Positions 39,145 to 47,663 of a stretch of 64,000 bases of DNA are shown here, piece by piece (position 1 is the stretch's first letter; each line of letters starts with the position of its first letter). The notes below the pieces were generated by a model. It was not told the DNA's origin, searched no databases, and saw only the letters and a list, made by a program, of their open reading frames with translations. The stretch is from Sphingorhabdus sp. (GTDB lineage: Bacteria; Pseudomonadota; Alphaproteobacteria; Sphingomonadales; Sphingomonadaceae). Location of the stretch: assembly GCF_023910635.1 (NCBI RefSeq), contig NZ_JAAVVZ010000004.1, positions 141,737-205,736 of the forward strand. The letters run 5' to 3'. Both the position numbers and the translations under genes were made by a program.

Positions 39145-39549
39145 TTAACACGGCCCAGTTCTTCGCCCTTCCGCTGAAAACGAAAATGGCGCATTATCTC
39201 GAATACCTTGCGATTGGATATGGATGATCCGGTTTGTTTCCTTACGGATAATCGTCAACCCCTGACCATGCCCTGCGCAGGTGTAGCTGACCGTTAGGGA
39301 ATTGGGGCTCGAACGCACGAAATACTGTTCGCACGCTAAGCCGCTGTGTTGGATTTGGGTAAGGCTTTCCGATTTACCAAGGCAGATTTTGGTAGTCGGC
39401 GCACTCCCTCCTGTTGGACGTAATTGCCACATTCCCCGATCAAGTGAGTCAAGCAAAGCCATATCGCCATCTGATTTTGCGGAACCCGTCGCCGCCAACG
39501 AAAGCAAAAGCGCACCGGGGAAGGCATAAAGAAGGAAAATATTGTTCAT
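39145..39549 (-). CDS. DUF3617 domain-containing protein
   Basis: This 134-residue exported protein has a signal peptide of about 24 residues (LLSLAATGSAKS) followed by a DUF3617-like domain. Typical marks are the GMWQLRPTGG start, a cysteine in KICLGKSESL, a second pair (ACEQYF and YTCAGHGQG), the IHIQSQGIRDNAPF motif and a final cysteine in RRTGPC. The family is common in sphingomonads; it is periplasmic and of unknown function. It stands alone, convergent with gcdH, and the second 265-bp element lies 57 bp upstream of its start. Confidence 0.8.
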   Translation of the reverse strand: MNNIFLLYAFPGALLLSLAATGSAKSDGDMALLDSLDRGMWQLRPTGGSAPTTKICLGKSESLTQIQHSGLACEQYFVRSSPNSLTVSYTCAGHGQGLTIIRKETNRIIHIQSQGIRDNAPFSFSAEGRRTGPC

Positions 39550-39605
39550 AAACTTCTGTCCGCAAATCAGCCTTATACAGCGAAGCGAGCCGGTTTTCGA
39601 GATCT

Positions 39606-39870
39606 AGGGTCAGGACCACTTAAATCCACCTTCGCGGTTTGAGGCCATATTGTTCAGTGCAAGGCGGCAAGCGCAGGACTTAGTGGTTCTAAGTCCAAGC
39701 TTGCCAACGTGGCAATGGACAATATGGGTCAAATCCGAAGGACGCCAAAATGGCTGCGATCTCAAAGCAAAATGCCCTTGCAGGCAGAATAACTGCCTGC
39801 GGCGGACATTTTCCTTCGATATCTTTGCCATTTTGACGCCGCGAAGGTGGATTTAAGTGGTCCTGACCCT
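39606..39870. mobile_element. 265-bp foldback element, copy 2 (MITE-like)
   Basis: This copy has the same length, orientation and perfect 32-bp terminal inverted repeats as copy 1 at 31208-31472. Most internal differences cluster in arm 1. There CCATACTGT/ACAGTATGG of copy 1 is CCATATTGT/ACAATATGG here, a matched change on both sides. The apical stem here is GGACTTAG/CTAAGTCC. Arm 2 differs mainly in its loop (AATAA against AATGA). The incidental 73-codon minus-strand frame is retained. Bounding bases differ from copy 1, so no target duplication can be assigned. With the 80 bp that follow, it fills the gap between the DUF3617 gene and hslO. Confidence 0.88.
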
Positions 39871-39950
39871 TCGTACCATCATTTGTGACGTTTTGCACGA
39901 TAGCATGTGGTTCATGAACGATAAATGAAGCGCCGCCGTTGTTGCGCAGT

Positions 39951-40871
39951 TCAGTTGTTAAAACTGGCAAGGCTTATCGGAAAGCGGCGCGAACAAAATT
40001 CGCAGTCGACGACGATGTCTCCGGCATCATCTGCCATTTCGGCGCGGTCAACGGCAGGAAATTTGGCAATGACATCGCGGATATGAACTGGATCACAGCG
40101 GCAGCCCTTTGACAGAAGATCGCCTTGCTCAATGCGCACTTCTGTTTCTTCATGGAACAATCGCCAGACGATTTCCTCCAGCGGAAGCGTCGGGTCGGAA
40201 AGCTCGGCGGCGGCGATGGTCGAAGACAAGACCTCGATATGCCCCCACTCAGGATGGTCGAGCCGCACATGCAAACGCTCGCGACCTTCCTCCCCCTCGG
40301 GCAAATGCTGCACCAGCAGGCCGCCCGCCACACAACGGCCATCGACATGGTCCACAGCAACGCGAATGAAGGTCGGGATTTGTTCGGATTGTACGAAATA
40401 ATTCTGCGCCGCATCGGCGAGCGTCTCGCCTTCAAGTGGCACGATGCCCTGATACCGGCCCCCGCCCTCGCTGGCGGGCTTCATGCGGTCAAAAGTGATC
40501 GCGAGATAGCCCTGTCCGAAAATGCCAAATAGTGTCGAATCCTGCGGCAGGGCGGCGGCAGTCGCGGCATCAAACTGCGCATAGCCGCGCAATGCGCCAT
40601 CCTTATAGTCGCAGGCCAATAAGCGGATTGCGCCTTTTTCCGTCTGCGTTTGCAACGTCAGCTGGCTGCCCGGCTCCTTCAACGACGCGCCCAGCAGCGC
40701 CGTCAAAACTAAAGCCTCCGCCAATGTCCGTTCAATCACTGGCGGATAAGCATGGGCCGCCAAAATTTCGCCAAGCACATCGTCGAGACGCACCAACCGT
40801 CCGCGCGCGTCGCGCGTGGGTATGGAAAAGCGCAATGGCTGATTGGATAAGGTTTCCGATTGTTCGGCCAT
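39951..40871 (-). CDS. hslO: Hsp33 redox-regulated chaperone
   Basis: The 306-residue protein is the Hsp33 holdase, switched on by oxidation of a C-terminal zinc site. The zinc ligands are visible as CRC in SKGCRCDP and CEFC in VDCEFCSRRF. The N-terminal domain carries GALRGYAQF and a GIVPLEGETLADAAQNYFVQSEQ-like core motif. The ATG at 40871 overlaps the argF stop as TAATG, implying coupled translation; an upstream start at 40892 would add only seven residues inside argF. Linkage to argD and argF is common in alphaproteobacteria. Confidence 0.95.
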   Translation of the reverse strand: MAEQSETLSNQPLRFSIPTRDARGRLVRLDDVLGEILAAHAYPPVIERTLAEALVLTALLGASLKEPGSQLTLQTQTEKGAIRLLACDYKDGALRGYAQFDAATAAALPQDSTLFGIFGQGYLAITFDRMKPASEGGGRYQGIVPLEGETLADAAQNYFVQSEQIPTFIRVAVDHVDGRCVAGGLLVQHLPEGEEGRERLHVRLDHPEWGHIEVLSSTIAAAELSDPTLPLEEIVWRLFHEETEVRIEQGDLLSKGCRCDPVHIRDVIAKFPAVDRAEMADDAGDIVVDCEFCSRRFPISLASFNN

Positions 40872-41797
40872 TATAACTTGCCGAGGCACCATAACAAAAT
40901 CGACTTTTGCGCATGAAGCCGGTTTTCAGCCTCATCCCAAATGAGTGATTGTGGGCCGTCGATCACAGCATCGGTCACTTCCTCACCGCGATGCGCTGGC
41001 AGGCAATGTAGGAACTTCGCATCCGGCTTTGCCAAAGCCATGAGGCGTTCATTCACCTGATACGGCATCATGGCCGCCATCTTGTTATGGGCATGCTCCT
41101 GTCCCATTGACACCCATGTGTCGGTCACAACTATATCTGCGCCTGCCACTGCCTCTGCGGCATCGCGGGTAAGCGTGATGTTCGCACCAGCGGCCTTGGC
41201 GGCTTGTATAAAATTGCTTTCGCTTTCATACCCTTGGGGTACGGCGATCCGCACATTAAACTGGAACAGCCCTGCCGCCTCCACCACAGAATTGAGCACG
41301 TTGTTGCCATCACCAAGCCACGCTACTTCTAGCCCCGGCAATGCCTTTTCATGTTCCATCACCGTTAACAGGTCAGCAACAATCTGGCAGGGATGCGACA
41401 GATCAGTCAGGCCGTTAATCACTGGCACACTGGCGTAATGTGCCAGTTCCTCGACCTTAGCATGGTCATCCGTGCGGATCATGATGGCATCGACATAGCG
41501 CGACAATACGCGCGCCGTGTCGGCAATGGTTTCGCCGCGACCCAGCTGCATCTGGCCAGACGCCATAAAGATACTGTCGCCGCCCAATTGCTTCATCGCC
41601 ATTTCAAACGATGTTCGCGTGCGAGTCGAGTTTTTCTCAAAAACCATCGCCAATGTGTGGCCAGCAAGCGGCGCGTCGGCATCTGATTTGCCCTTTGGCC
41701 ATCCGATCCGGGCATTTTTCCTGTCCATGGCATCGTTCAACATCGCTGCAACTGCATCGCCGCCGGCGTCGCTCAAGTTCAGGAAATGGCGCGTCAT
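40871..41797 (-). CDS. argF: Ornithine carbamoyltransferase
   Basis: The 308-residue enzyme joins carbamoyl phosphate and ornithine to make citrulline in arginine synthesis. Carbamoyl-phosphate binding shows as STRTRTSFE, the ornithine loop as [11 protein letters not shown], and the SMG and [11 protein letters not shown] motifs confirm a transcarbamylase of the ornithine type. Its ATG overlaps the argD stop by 4 bp and its stop overlaps the hslO start, forming a compact argD-argF-hslO operon. Confidence 0.97.
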   Translation of the reverse strand: MTRHFLNLSDAGGDAVAAMLNDAMDRKNARIGWPKGKSDADAPLAGHTLAMVFEKNSTRTRTSFEMAMKQLGGDSIFMASGQMQLGRGETIADTARVLSRYVDAIMIRTDDHAKVEELAHYASVPVINGLTDLSHPCQIVADLLTVMEHEKALPGLEVAWLGDGNNVLNSVVEAAGLFQFNVRIAVPQGYESESNFIQAAKAAGANITLTRDAAEAVAGADIVVTDTWVSMGQEHAHNKMAAMMPYQVNERLMALAKPDAKFLHCLPAHRGEEVTDAVIDGPQSLIWDEAENRLHAQKSILLWCLGKL

Positions 41798-42981
41798 GCA
41801 GCTTGCGGCATCTGGTAGCTTGCGGCGCCCGCCGACAACTTTTCCATGAATGTCTGGATTTCGGCATCACCGATGTTCAACGGCGGCAATACGCGGAAGG
41901 TGTTGTCACCCGCCGCCACCAACAACAGCCCGTGATTGTCGCGCAAATGCGCCACAAAGGCCCGGGTTTCATGCGTCATCATCACGCCGAGCATCAGGCC
42001 CTTACCGCGCACACCGGTAAACAAATCAGGATAATTGCCGATGAATTGTTCAAGCGTGGAACGCAGCTTTTCACCTGTTGAACGCACTTGCGCCAAAAAT
42101 TCCTCGTTCGCCACGACATCCCAAACCGCCTGACAGGCCGCCATGGCGAACGGATTGCCGCCATAGGTCGATCCATGCGTACCAACGACCATGCCGCGCG
42201 CAGCCGCTTCGGTGGCGAGGCATGCGCCGACCGGAAATCCGCCGCCCAGGCCCTTTGCCGTCGCCATGATGTCGGGAATGATGCCATATTGTTCATAAGC
42301 ATATAGCGTGCCCGAGCGCGCTACACCGCATTGCACTTCATCCAGGATCAGCATGATGCCATGTTCATCCGCCAGCGCACGCAGGCCTTGGATGAATGCA
42401 TCGGACGCAGGCCGAACGCCGCCCTCGCCCTGAATGGGTTCAACCAGAAACGCGGCTGTCTTTGGCCCGATGGCGGCTTTCGCGCCTTCCAAATCGTCGA
42501 AATCGACATATTTAAAGCCGTCAAGCAATGGCATGAAGCCCTTGTGCATCTTTTCCTGATTGCTTGCCGAAATCGTCGCCATCGTCCGGCCATGAAAGGC
42601 GTTCTTGAAAGTGATAATCTCGAACCGGTCGCTACCTTGGCTCTGATGATACGCCCGCGCGGTTTTCATCGCGCATTCGACGGCCTCGGCACCAGAATTG
42701 GTGAAAAACACGGTGTCGGCAAATGTCGTATCCACCAGCCTTTGGGCAAAGGCTTCGCCTTGCGGGCTGCCATAGAGGTTAGATACGTGCATAAGCGTTG
42801 CAGCCTGATCCTGAATCGCCTTGGTCAGGTGCGGATGGCCATGGCCAAGCAAATTCACCGCGATACCAGCGGCAAAATCCAGCGCGCGGCTGCCGTCTTC
42901 GGAAATCAGCCAAGCGCCCTCACCGCGCACCGGCCGAAAACCGCAGCGCGGATAGACTGGCATCAAGGGCGTAATCGACAT
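41794..42981 (-). CDS. argD: Acetylornithine aminotransferase
   Basis: The 395-residue class III PLP aminotransferase converts acetylglutamate semialdehyde to acetylornithine, and may also serve lysine synthesis. Landmarks are [12 protein letters not shown], the cofactor aspartate in [10 protein letters not shown], and the Schiff-base lysine in [15 protein letters not shown]. The start at 42981 has AAAGGAA at good spacing; the frame extends 13 codons further but without a better site. It heads the argD-argF-hslO operon, and a terminator-like hairpin lies about 40-70 bp upstream of its start. Confidence 0.96.
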   Translation of the reverse strand: MSITPLMPVYPRCGFRPVRGEGAWLISEDGSRALDFAAGIAVNLLGHGHPHLTKAIQDQAATLMHVSNLYGSPQGEAFAQRLVDTTFADTVFFTNSGAEAVECAMKTARAYHQSQGSDRFEIITFKNAFHGRTMATISASNQEKMHKGFMPLLDGFKYVDFDDLEGAKAAIGPKTAAFLVEPIQGEGGVRPASDAFIQGLRALADEHGIMLILDEVQCGVARSGTLYAYEQYGIIPDIMATAKGLGGGFPVGACLATEAAARGMVVGTHGSTYGGNPFAMAACQAVWDVVANEEFLAQVRSTGEKLRSTLEQFIGNYPDLFTGVRGKGLMLGVMMTHETRAFVAHLRDNHGLLLVAAGDNTFRVLPPLNIGDAEIQTFMEKLSAGAASYQMPQAA

Positions 42982-43024
42982 GGTTTTATTCCTTTCGACC
43001 AAATGTTTGGCATATTCCAAAAGC

Positions 43025-43050
43025 CAAAAAGCGGCCCCACGGGACCGCTT
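43025..43050 (-). terminator. Intrinsic-terminator-like hairpin ahead of argD
   Basis: Read on the minus strand, AAGCGGTCC and GGGCCGCTT form a stem (one T.G pair) with a short CGTG loop, followed by a run of five T. It lies between the 41-codon membrane-protein gene and argD. A TATAGC sequence about 20 bases before the stem could be a -10 element, in which case the hairpin is in the argD leader and might act as an attenuator. Otherwise it simply ends the upstream transcript. Confidence 0.55.
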
Positions 43051-43094
43051 GTTTCTGCAATTCCGCTATAGGCATACGAAAACGGCAAATCAAG

Positions 43095-43220
43095 CTATGC
43101 CTCGGCATCCTTGTCACGCTTGGCAGCGGCGATGCGGCGTTTCACATATCCATAGAGCAACAAATGCACCGCCACCCACAATAGGATAAAAACGATGATC
43201 ATTTTGGCAGGCGTATTCAT
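43095..43220 (-). CDS. Small single-pass membrane protein, 41 residues
   Basis: An ATG at 43220 opens a 41-codon frame. Its product starts MNTPAKMII, has one strongly hydrophobic helix (about residues 7-25, IIVFILLWVAVHLLLYGYV) and a highly charged C terminus (KRRIAAAKRDKDAEA). This is the composition expected of a real tail-charged inner-membrane microprotein, with the basic end on the cytoplasmic side. The ribosome site is weak. It lies 45 bp downstream of the alternative oxidase gene on the same strand, so they may be cotranscribed. I do not recognise a family. Confidence 0.5.
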   Translation of the reverse strand: MNTPAKMIIVFILLWVAVHLLLYGYVKRRIAAAKRDKDAEA

Positions 43221-43265
43221 ACGCCCACACATAACGCTGCTTGGGTCATGAACAACCCCGAACCG

Positions 43266-43952
43266 TTACAGCAATCCAGCGTTCAGCGACACATGTGGTG
43301 GGCACGCCGTTATCGCCTCATGGTCAGCATCACGACCCGATAGCGCATTGGCCATATAATGGTTGGTGTCACGGTGGTGGGCCTCATCCGCACGGATGAT
43401 CAGGATCACATCGCGCAACGTCGTGCCCTCAGGCAAGTTCCAATAACGCAGCGCAACCGCGGGCGCGGGCGGGTTGGGGTGCCGCCTCTCGTCAATTTCC
43501 GCGAGATATAAGGTATAGCTCAGCACGGCCTCTTCTTCGAAATAGCCAACAAGCCGGTGCGCCGTCTTGCTGGAAATCAGATAGAGGAAGAAAAAGAAAA
43601 TATAGAAGACCCATTGTACGGACAGGATGACAATCCGTTCAAACCAAGATGGCTGCGCGATCTCGATGAAGGTCATCAGATGCATCCGCTCATTTTCCGC
43701 CTCATCCATCAATGTGCGGATCCAGCCCCGGTCGTCTTGCATTAGCCGAAGCGCCCGTAAATGTGATAGCGTTGCACCAACCATGCCGGGCACAGCAGCG
43801 ACGGTCTCTAAAACTATCGCGCGATTGCCGTATCGTTTGGCAAAAAACGTATCTGCGCCCCAGCGCAGGGTCTTGGTGATACGCAAGGCGAACCAGTCCG
43901 AAAATCCGAGTGCCGTGTAATGGGTAGATTGAATATCGCTATAGTGAGACAT
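43266..43952 (-). CDS. aox: Alternative oxidase (diiron ubiquinol oxidase)
   Basis: The 228-residue protein is an alternative oxidase: a membrane-bound diiron enzyme that passes electrons from ubiquinol to oxygen without pumping protons. All iron-ligand motifs are present: LETVAAVPGM, NERMHLM, FEEEAVLSYT and RADEAHHRD. Two hydrophobic stretches (around ETVAAVPGMVGA and VFYIFFFFLYLI) fit the monotopic membrane attachment. Bacterial examples are uncommon; they were first reported from Novosphingobium aromaticivorans. Start choice is uncertain: GGA precedes the ATG at 43952, with alternatives at 43958 and 43991. It is cyanide-resistant by family and may relieve over-reduction or nitric-oxide stress. 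Confidence 0.93.
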   Translation of the reverse strand: MSHYSDIQSTHYTALGFSDWFALRITKTLRWGADTFFAKRYGNRAIVLETVAAVPGMVGATLSHLRALRLMQDDRGWIRTLMDEAENERMHLMTFIEIAQPSWFERIVILSVQWVFYIFFFFLYLISSKTAHRLVGYFEEEAVLSYTLYLAEIDERRHPNPPAPAVALRYWNLPEGTTLRDVILIIRADEAHHRDTNHYMANALSGRDADHEAITACPPHVSLNAGLL

Positions 43953-44080
43953 GAGCATGTTCCGATGTTTCTGATGCTTCTTAACGAGCATAGGGGCACG
44001 TCAGGCAATGCAAAATCAGAAGAGGCCCGGTTTACATTTTTGCAACTCACACCTTATCAGCATGCTAAATATTTACGCGC

Positions 44081-45043
44081 CTATCCAATAGCCTGATTAA
44101 GCGCATCGCTTGGGAGCCTCAGCGCACGCAACATCGCCCAGATTTCTTCACGTGCCTGTGGCTGCATGCGCCCCAATTGGGGAAGCATTTCCAGGTCAAA
44201 CAGGGTCAACCCTTGCGGAAACAGTTCGCGATAGGTCACGCGTTCACGCAAACCCGGTACAAGGCGAAAGCCTGCAACCGGCGCGATCTTTTCCAGCGCC
44301 TCGCGCACCTTAATCTCGTTTTTCGTGCCAAGACTTCGGGACCGGTTCTGCATCACCACCCAATCCAGCGGCTTGGGTCGTATGGCAAGGCCCGGCTCCT
44401 TCAAATGCTCGACCAATCGCGCGAAATTGCCGAGCGTTTTGAACTCCCCGCTGCGCGGGTCAATACGGCCAAGCATATCGAGGTCAATGAAACTATCATT
44501 TACGGGCGTTACAATTGTATCCGCCATGAAAATCGCCCGCCGCGCGATTGGCGAATCATGGCCGCCCACATCAATGATGATGAAACTGTGCCGGATCCGC
44601 GCCATGCGCAGCTTTTCTTCAAGCTCGCTCTCATTTTGTTGTGCGAGCATGATTTGCTCTGGTCCGGGCAGCTTCACCCCATATTCCGTCGCGCTTTCCA
44701 ACCGCGCCCACAAAGCGCGGTGGAGCGTCAACTGCCGTAGGTCGACATCCAGCGCCGCCACGCTTTCACCCGCATTGCAAAGCGCAATGCAGGTGTGAAA
44801 CGCCGACGTAGATTTCCCCACGCCGCCTTTTTCATTCGCAAAAACAATGATGTGCCCCTTGGGCGGCGTGACTGGATATTTCATCCATGCCGGTTCTGAA
44901 GACACGGCAGATTGAAAGGCATTGCGCCCAGAGGCTGCAACAGGCGCGGGTGGCCATGGTGTAGCCGCCGCTGTCTCGCGCGGCGGCGGTGGCAGCAACT
45001 TTTGCCGACTGAAATAGCGTTTAAAGCGCGCAAAAAACCGCAA
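44081..45043 (-). CDS. mipZ: MipZ-type division-plane positioning ATPase
   Basis: A ParA/MinD-family ATPase of the MipZ subgroup. A proline-rich N-terminal tail (about 50 residues) precedes the deviant Walker A motif NEKGGVGKST; the Walker B-like IIIDVGGHDS follows, and the C-terminal half shows DWVVMQNR and the GLTLFDL motif of MipZ. In Caulobacter, MipZ binds the ParB-parS complex and blocks FtsZ assembly near the poles. There is no early ATG. GGAGG at 45057-45053 is nine bases from a TTG at 45043, which I prefer over the TTG at 45052. It is the last gene of the glmU-to-mipZ run. Confidence 0.9.
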   Translation of the reverse strand: MRFFARFKRYFSRQKLLPPPPRETAAATPWPPAPVAASGRNAFQSAVSSEPAWMKYPVTPPKGHIIVFANEKGGVGKSTSAFHTCIALCNAGESVAALDVDLRQLTLHRALWARLESATEYGVKLPGPEQIMLAQQNESELEEKLRMARIRHSFIIIDVGGHDSPIARRAIFMADTIVTPVNDSFIDLDMLGRIDPRSGEFKTLGNFARLVEHLKEPGLAIRPKPLDWVVMQNRSRSLGTKNEIKVREALEKIAPVAGFRLVPGLRERVTYRELFPQGLTLFDLEMLPQLGRMQPQAREEIWAMLRALRLPSDALNQAIG

Positions 45044-45058
45044 TTGTTCCAACCTCCA

Positions 45059-45084
45059 GGCAATTCAACTGATGGCGAATTGCC
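45059..45084 (-). promoter_or_regulatory. Hairpin between glmS and mipZ, abutting the mipZ ribosome site
   Basis: An 8-bp perfect inverted repeat GGCAATTC/GAATTGCC with a 10-nt loop ends next to the GGAGG of mipZ. There is no T-run, so it is unlikely to be a terminator. It could affect mipZ translation or mRNA processing. Confidence 0.4.
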
Positions 45085-45113
45085 GACACGCTTTCAACGA
45101 CTTTTGCCCAAAA

Positions 45114-46937
45114 TCACTCCACCGTCACCGACTTGGCCAAATTGCGTGGTTGGTCCACGTCCGTGCCCTTGGCGCAGGCGACATGATATGCAAGTAATTG
45201 GACAGGCACGGCATAGACCAACGGCGCGATCAGCGGGTGGACCGTAGGCATTTCGATGGTGGCGAGGCAACCTTCGCCGGCTTCGGCGATGCCTTCGGCG
45301 TCGGATATCAGCACGACCTTGCCGCCGCGCGCGCGGACCTCTTGCATATTGCTCACGGTTTTTTCAAACAGCGGCCCGCTGGGCGCAAGAACGATGACCG
45401 GCACGGCTTCGTCGATTAACGCGATTGGTCCATGCTTCATCTCGCCTGAGGCATATCCCTCCGCATGAATGTAGCTGATTTCCTTCAGCTTCAAAGCGCC
45501 TTCCATCGCCAACGGATAATCCGGGCCACGGCCAAGGTAGAGCACGTCACGTGCAGGCGCGATCAAATGCGCCATTGCAGCAATATCTTCATCATGCGCC
45601 AACGCCGCGTTCAGGGCGGCTGGAGCCTCAATAAGATGACGCACAATCTCGCGTTCTTCCTCGGCGCTCAACTTGCCTTTCACCAGCGCCAGATGCGCGG
45701 CGAGCGCAGCCAGCACCGCAAGCTGGCAGGTAAATGCCTTAGTGGAGGCAACACCGATTTCGGGACCGGCATGTGTGGGCAGCAACAGGTCCGCTTCACG
45801 CGCCATGCTGGATGTCGGCACGTTGACGACAACCGCGATTGTCTGGCCATTTTCCTTACAGTGGCGCAACGCCGCCAGTGTGTCTGCGGTCTCCCCCGAT
45901 TGGGATATGAATAGCGCAAGGCCGCCTTCCTCCAACACGGGGTCGCGATACCGGAATTCCGACGCTACATCGATGTCGACGGGCACGCGGGCGAAGGTTT
46001 CGAACCAATATTTGGCGACCATACCAGCGTAAAAAGACGTGCCGCAGGCAACGATGGTAATGCGTTTGACACCGGCAAGATCAAAATCCATCTGCGGCAG
46101 GGCGACGGTTTGCTCCAACGGGCGGATGTAGCTGGAGAGTGTTTGCGCGACCACGGTCGGCTGCTCAAAAATCTCTTTCTGCATATAATGGCGGTAATTG
46201 CCCTTTTCGATTTGCGCCGCAGACACGCCGGAGGTGGTAATCGCGCGCTCGACCGGATGGTTGTCCTTGTCGAAAATCTGCGCGCCGTCGCGTGCGACAA
46301 TCACCCAGTCGCCTTCCTCCAGATAGGCAATTTTTTGCGTCAGTGGCGCAAGCGCAAGCGCGTCCGACCCCAAATAGGTTTCGCCATCGCCATAGCCGAC
46401 GACCAGCGGGCTTCCGAGCCGCGCGCCAATCAGGAAATCGGGAAATTGGCGAAACGCAATCGCCAGCGCAAAGGCACCACGCAGGCGGGGGAGCACAGCC
46501 TTCACCGCATCGGCGGGCGAATGACCAGCCTCCACCTGCTCCGAAACCAGATGCGCCACAACTTCGGTATCGGTTTCGCTTTCGAACGTCCGGCCGCGCG
46601 CCGTCAGTTCATCGCGGAGCTGTTTAAAATTTTCGATGATGCCATTGTGGACCAAGGCCACTTCGCCCGTCGCATGCGGGTGCGCGTTGCTTGTGGTTGG
46701 CGCGCCATGCGTGGCCCAACGGGTATGGGCGATGCCTATGTTACCCGCAGCATCATCGGTTTTTAGGACGTTGACGAGGTTGGCCAGCTTGCCCTCGGCG
46801 CGGCGGCGGATGAGTTGACCGTCAAACACCGTGCAGACACCGGCGCTGTCATAGCCCCGATATTCCATCCGCTTCAGCCCATCGACCAGCCGGTCAGAGA
46901 CAGGCGATTTGCCAACAATACCGATAATTCCACACAT
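45114..46937 (-). CDS. glmS: Glutamine-fructose-6-phosphate aminotransferase (isomerizing)
   Basis: The 607-residue enzyme makes glucosamine-6-phosphate, the first step to UDP-GlcNAc for peptidoglycan and LPS. C2 of MCGIIGIVG is the N-terminal glutaminase nucleophile. The TRWATHG motif and two SIS sugar-isomerase domains follow (CGTSFYAGM and SQSGETADTLAA, then GRGPDYPLAMEGALKLKEIS), with the usual NLAKSVTVE end. Its start lies 5 bp after the vapC stop and its AAGG ribosome site overlaps the end of vapC, so expression may be tied to the toxin-antitoxin transcript. glmU lies upstream in the same direction. Confidence 0.98.
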   Translation of the reverse strand: MCGIIGIVGKSPVSDRLVDGLKRMEYRGYDSAGVCTVFDGQLIRRRAEGKLANLVNVLKTDDAAGNIGIAHTRWATHGAPTTSNAHPHATGEVALVHNGIIENFKQLRDELTARGRTFESETDTEVVAHLVSEQVEAGHSPADAVKAVLPRLRGAFALAIAFRQFPDFLIGARLGSPLVVGYGDGETYLGSDALALAPLTQKIAYLEEGDWVIVARDGAQIFDKDNHPVERAITTSGVSAAQIEKGNYRHYMQKEIFEQPTVVAQTLSSYIRPLEQTVALPQMDFDLAGVKRITIVACGTSFYAGMVAKYWFETFARVPVDIDVASEFRYRDPVLEEGGLALFISQSGETADTLAALRHCKENGQTIAVVVNVPTSSMAREADLLLPTHAGPEIGVASTKAFTCQLAVLAALAAHLALVKGKLSAEEEREIVRHLIEAPAALNAALAHDEDIAAMAHLIAPARDVLYLGRGPDYPLAMEGALKLKEISYIHAEGYASGEMKHGPIALIDEAVPVIVLAPSGPLFEKTVSNMQEVRARGGKVVLISDAEGIAEAGEGCLATIEMPTVHPLIAPLVYAVPVQLLAYHVACAKGTDVDQPRNLAKSVTVE

Positions 46938-46942
46938 AAATT

Positions 46943-47323
46943 CTATACCTTGTCTGGCGTTATATAAGGGACGCGGATGCCTGGCATGTTCGCAGGAAAG
47001 TCTTTGACATTGCGCGTTACCAAAATTGCGCCATGTTCCTGCGCCGAAGCGAAGATCACAGCGTCGGGCAATTTGAGCGAACGCTTATTGAACCGAAGAT
47101 CGGCAGCGCGTCGGGCGATTTCTGGTGATAGTTCGCGTATGGAATAATTTTGCAAATACGCCTCGGTTTCCGCGCGCGCTAGTACCGGCATACCAGCGAG
47201 AACCTCAATCCAGGTCATACGGCTGATCCATTGCCGCTTGGCACGGCGAAGCTCGGCGAGGGCTTGCGGTCTCCTTGCCAATGCATCGATAATGATATTG
47301 GTGTCAAAATAGATGTCGCTCAC
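46943..47323 (-). CDS. vapC: VapC-family PIN-domain toxin
   Basis: The 126-residue PIN-domain RNase has the expected acidic residues D7, E40, D87 and D108 (in YFDTNIIID, TWIEVLAG, LPDAVI and NVKDFP). VapC toxins cleave tRNA or rRNA when the antitoxin is lost. The ATG overlaps the antitoxin stop by 4 bp. The pair sits between a hexapeptide-repeat gene and glmS, on the same strand as both. The cellular target is not predictable from sequence. Confidence 0.9.
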   Translation of the reverse strand: MSDIYFDTNIIIDALARRPQALAELRRAKRQWISRMTWIEVLAGMPVLARAETEAYLQNYSIRELSPEIARRAADLRFNKRSLKLPDAVIFASAQEHGAILVTRNVKDFPANMPGIRVPYITPDKV

Positions 47324-47628
47324 GCAGCGACGTCTTTCTCATCCGTCAGAGTACCATGTTTCGCAGGATCATAGTCGATATCCCATTCGCGCACCCATTC
47401 ATCGCGTAGCCGGTTCTGATAATCCATGCCGTCCTCGGTAAAACCATATTTGGCCCACAAACCAAAGCCAGCCTCCAGCCAATCGGTATTGCCGGGCGTA
47501 GGCGCTTCTGCGCGATAGGCCGACACAGCCTCGCGCAGTATTGAGGCACGCGACTTGCCCTGCTCGGCGGCAAGTTGGTCGAGCCATTTGATGTCTTCAT
47601 CAGGCAGATCGGCGAGGATGCGAGTCAT
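47320..47628 (-). CDS. vapB: Ribbon-helix-helix antitoxin (VapB-like)
   Basis: The 102-residue protein begins with a ribbon-helix-helix domain: a short strand (TRILADLPDE) then two helices (IKWLDQLAAEQGKSRASILREAVSAY). The acidic and aromatic C-terminal half should wrap the toxin. It directly precedes vapC with a 4-bp overlap. A palindromic operator 8-28 bp upstream of its ATG implies autorepression. Confidence 0.87.
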   Translation of the reverse strand: MTRILADLPDEDIKWLDQLAAEQGKSRASILREAVSAYRAEAPTPGNTDWLEAGFGLWAKYGFTEDGMDYQNRLRDEWVREWDIDYDPAKHGTLTDEKDVAA

Positions 47629-47635
47629 GATATAC

Positions 47636-47657
47636 TGATATCATATCATGATATCAT
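47636..47657. promoter_or_regulatory. Palindromic operator of the vapBC pair
   Basis: Two perfect TGATATCA palindromes (47636-47643 and 47649-47656) lie 13 bp apart just upstream of the antitoxin ATG. Two ribbon-helix-helix dimers could bind side by side here. The tract is A/T-rich compared with its surroundings. Confidence 0.65.
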
Positions 47658-47663
47658 GTCAAT

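Noticed and set aside
31208..39870. Composite transposon bounded by the two 265-bp elements
   Set aside because: No transposase lies between them, the enclosed genes include core functions, and there is no target duplication around the pair.
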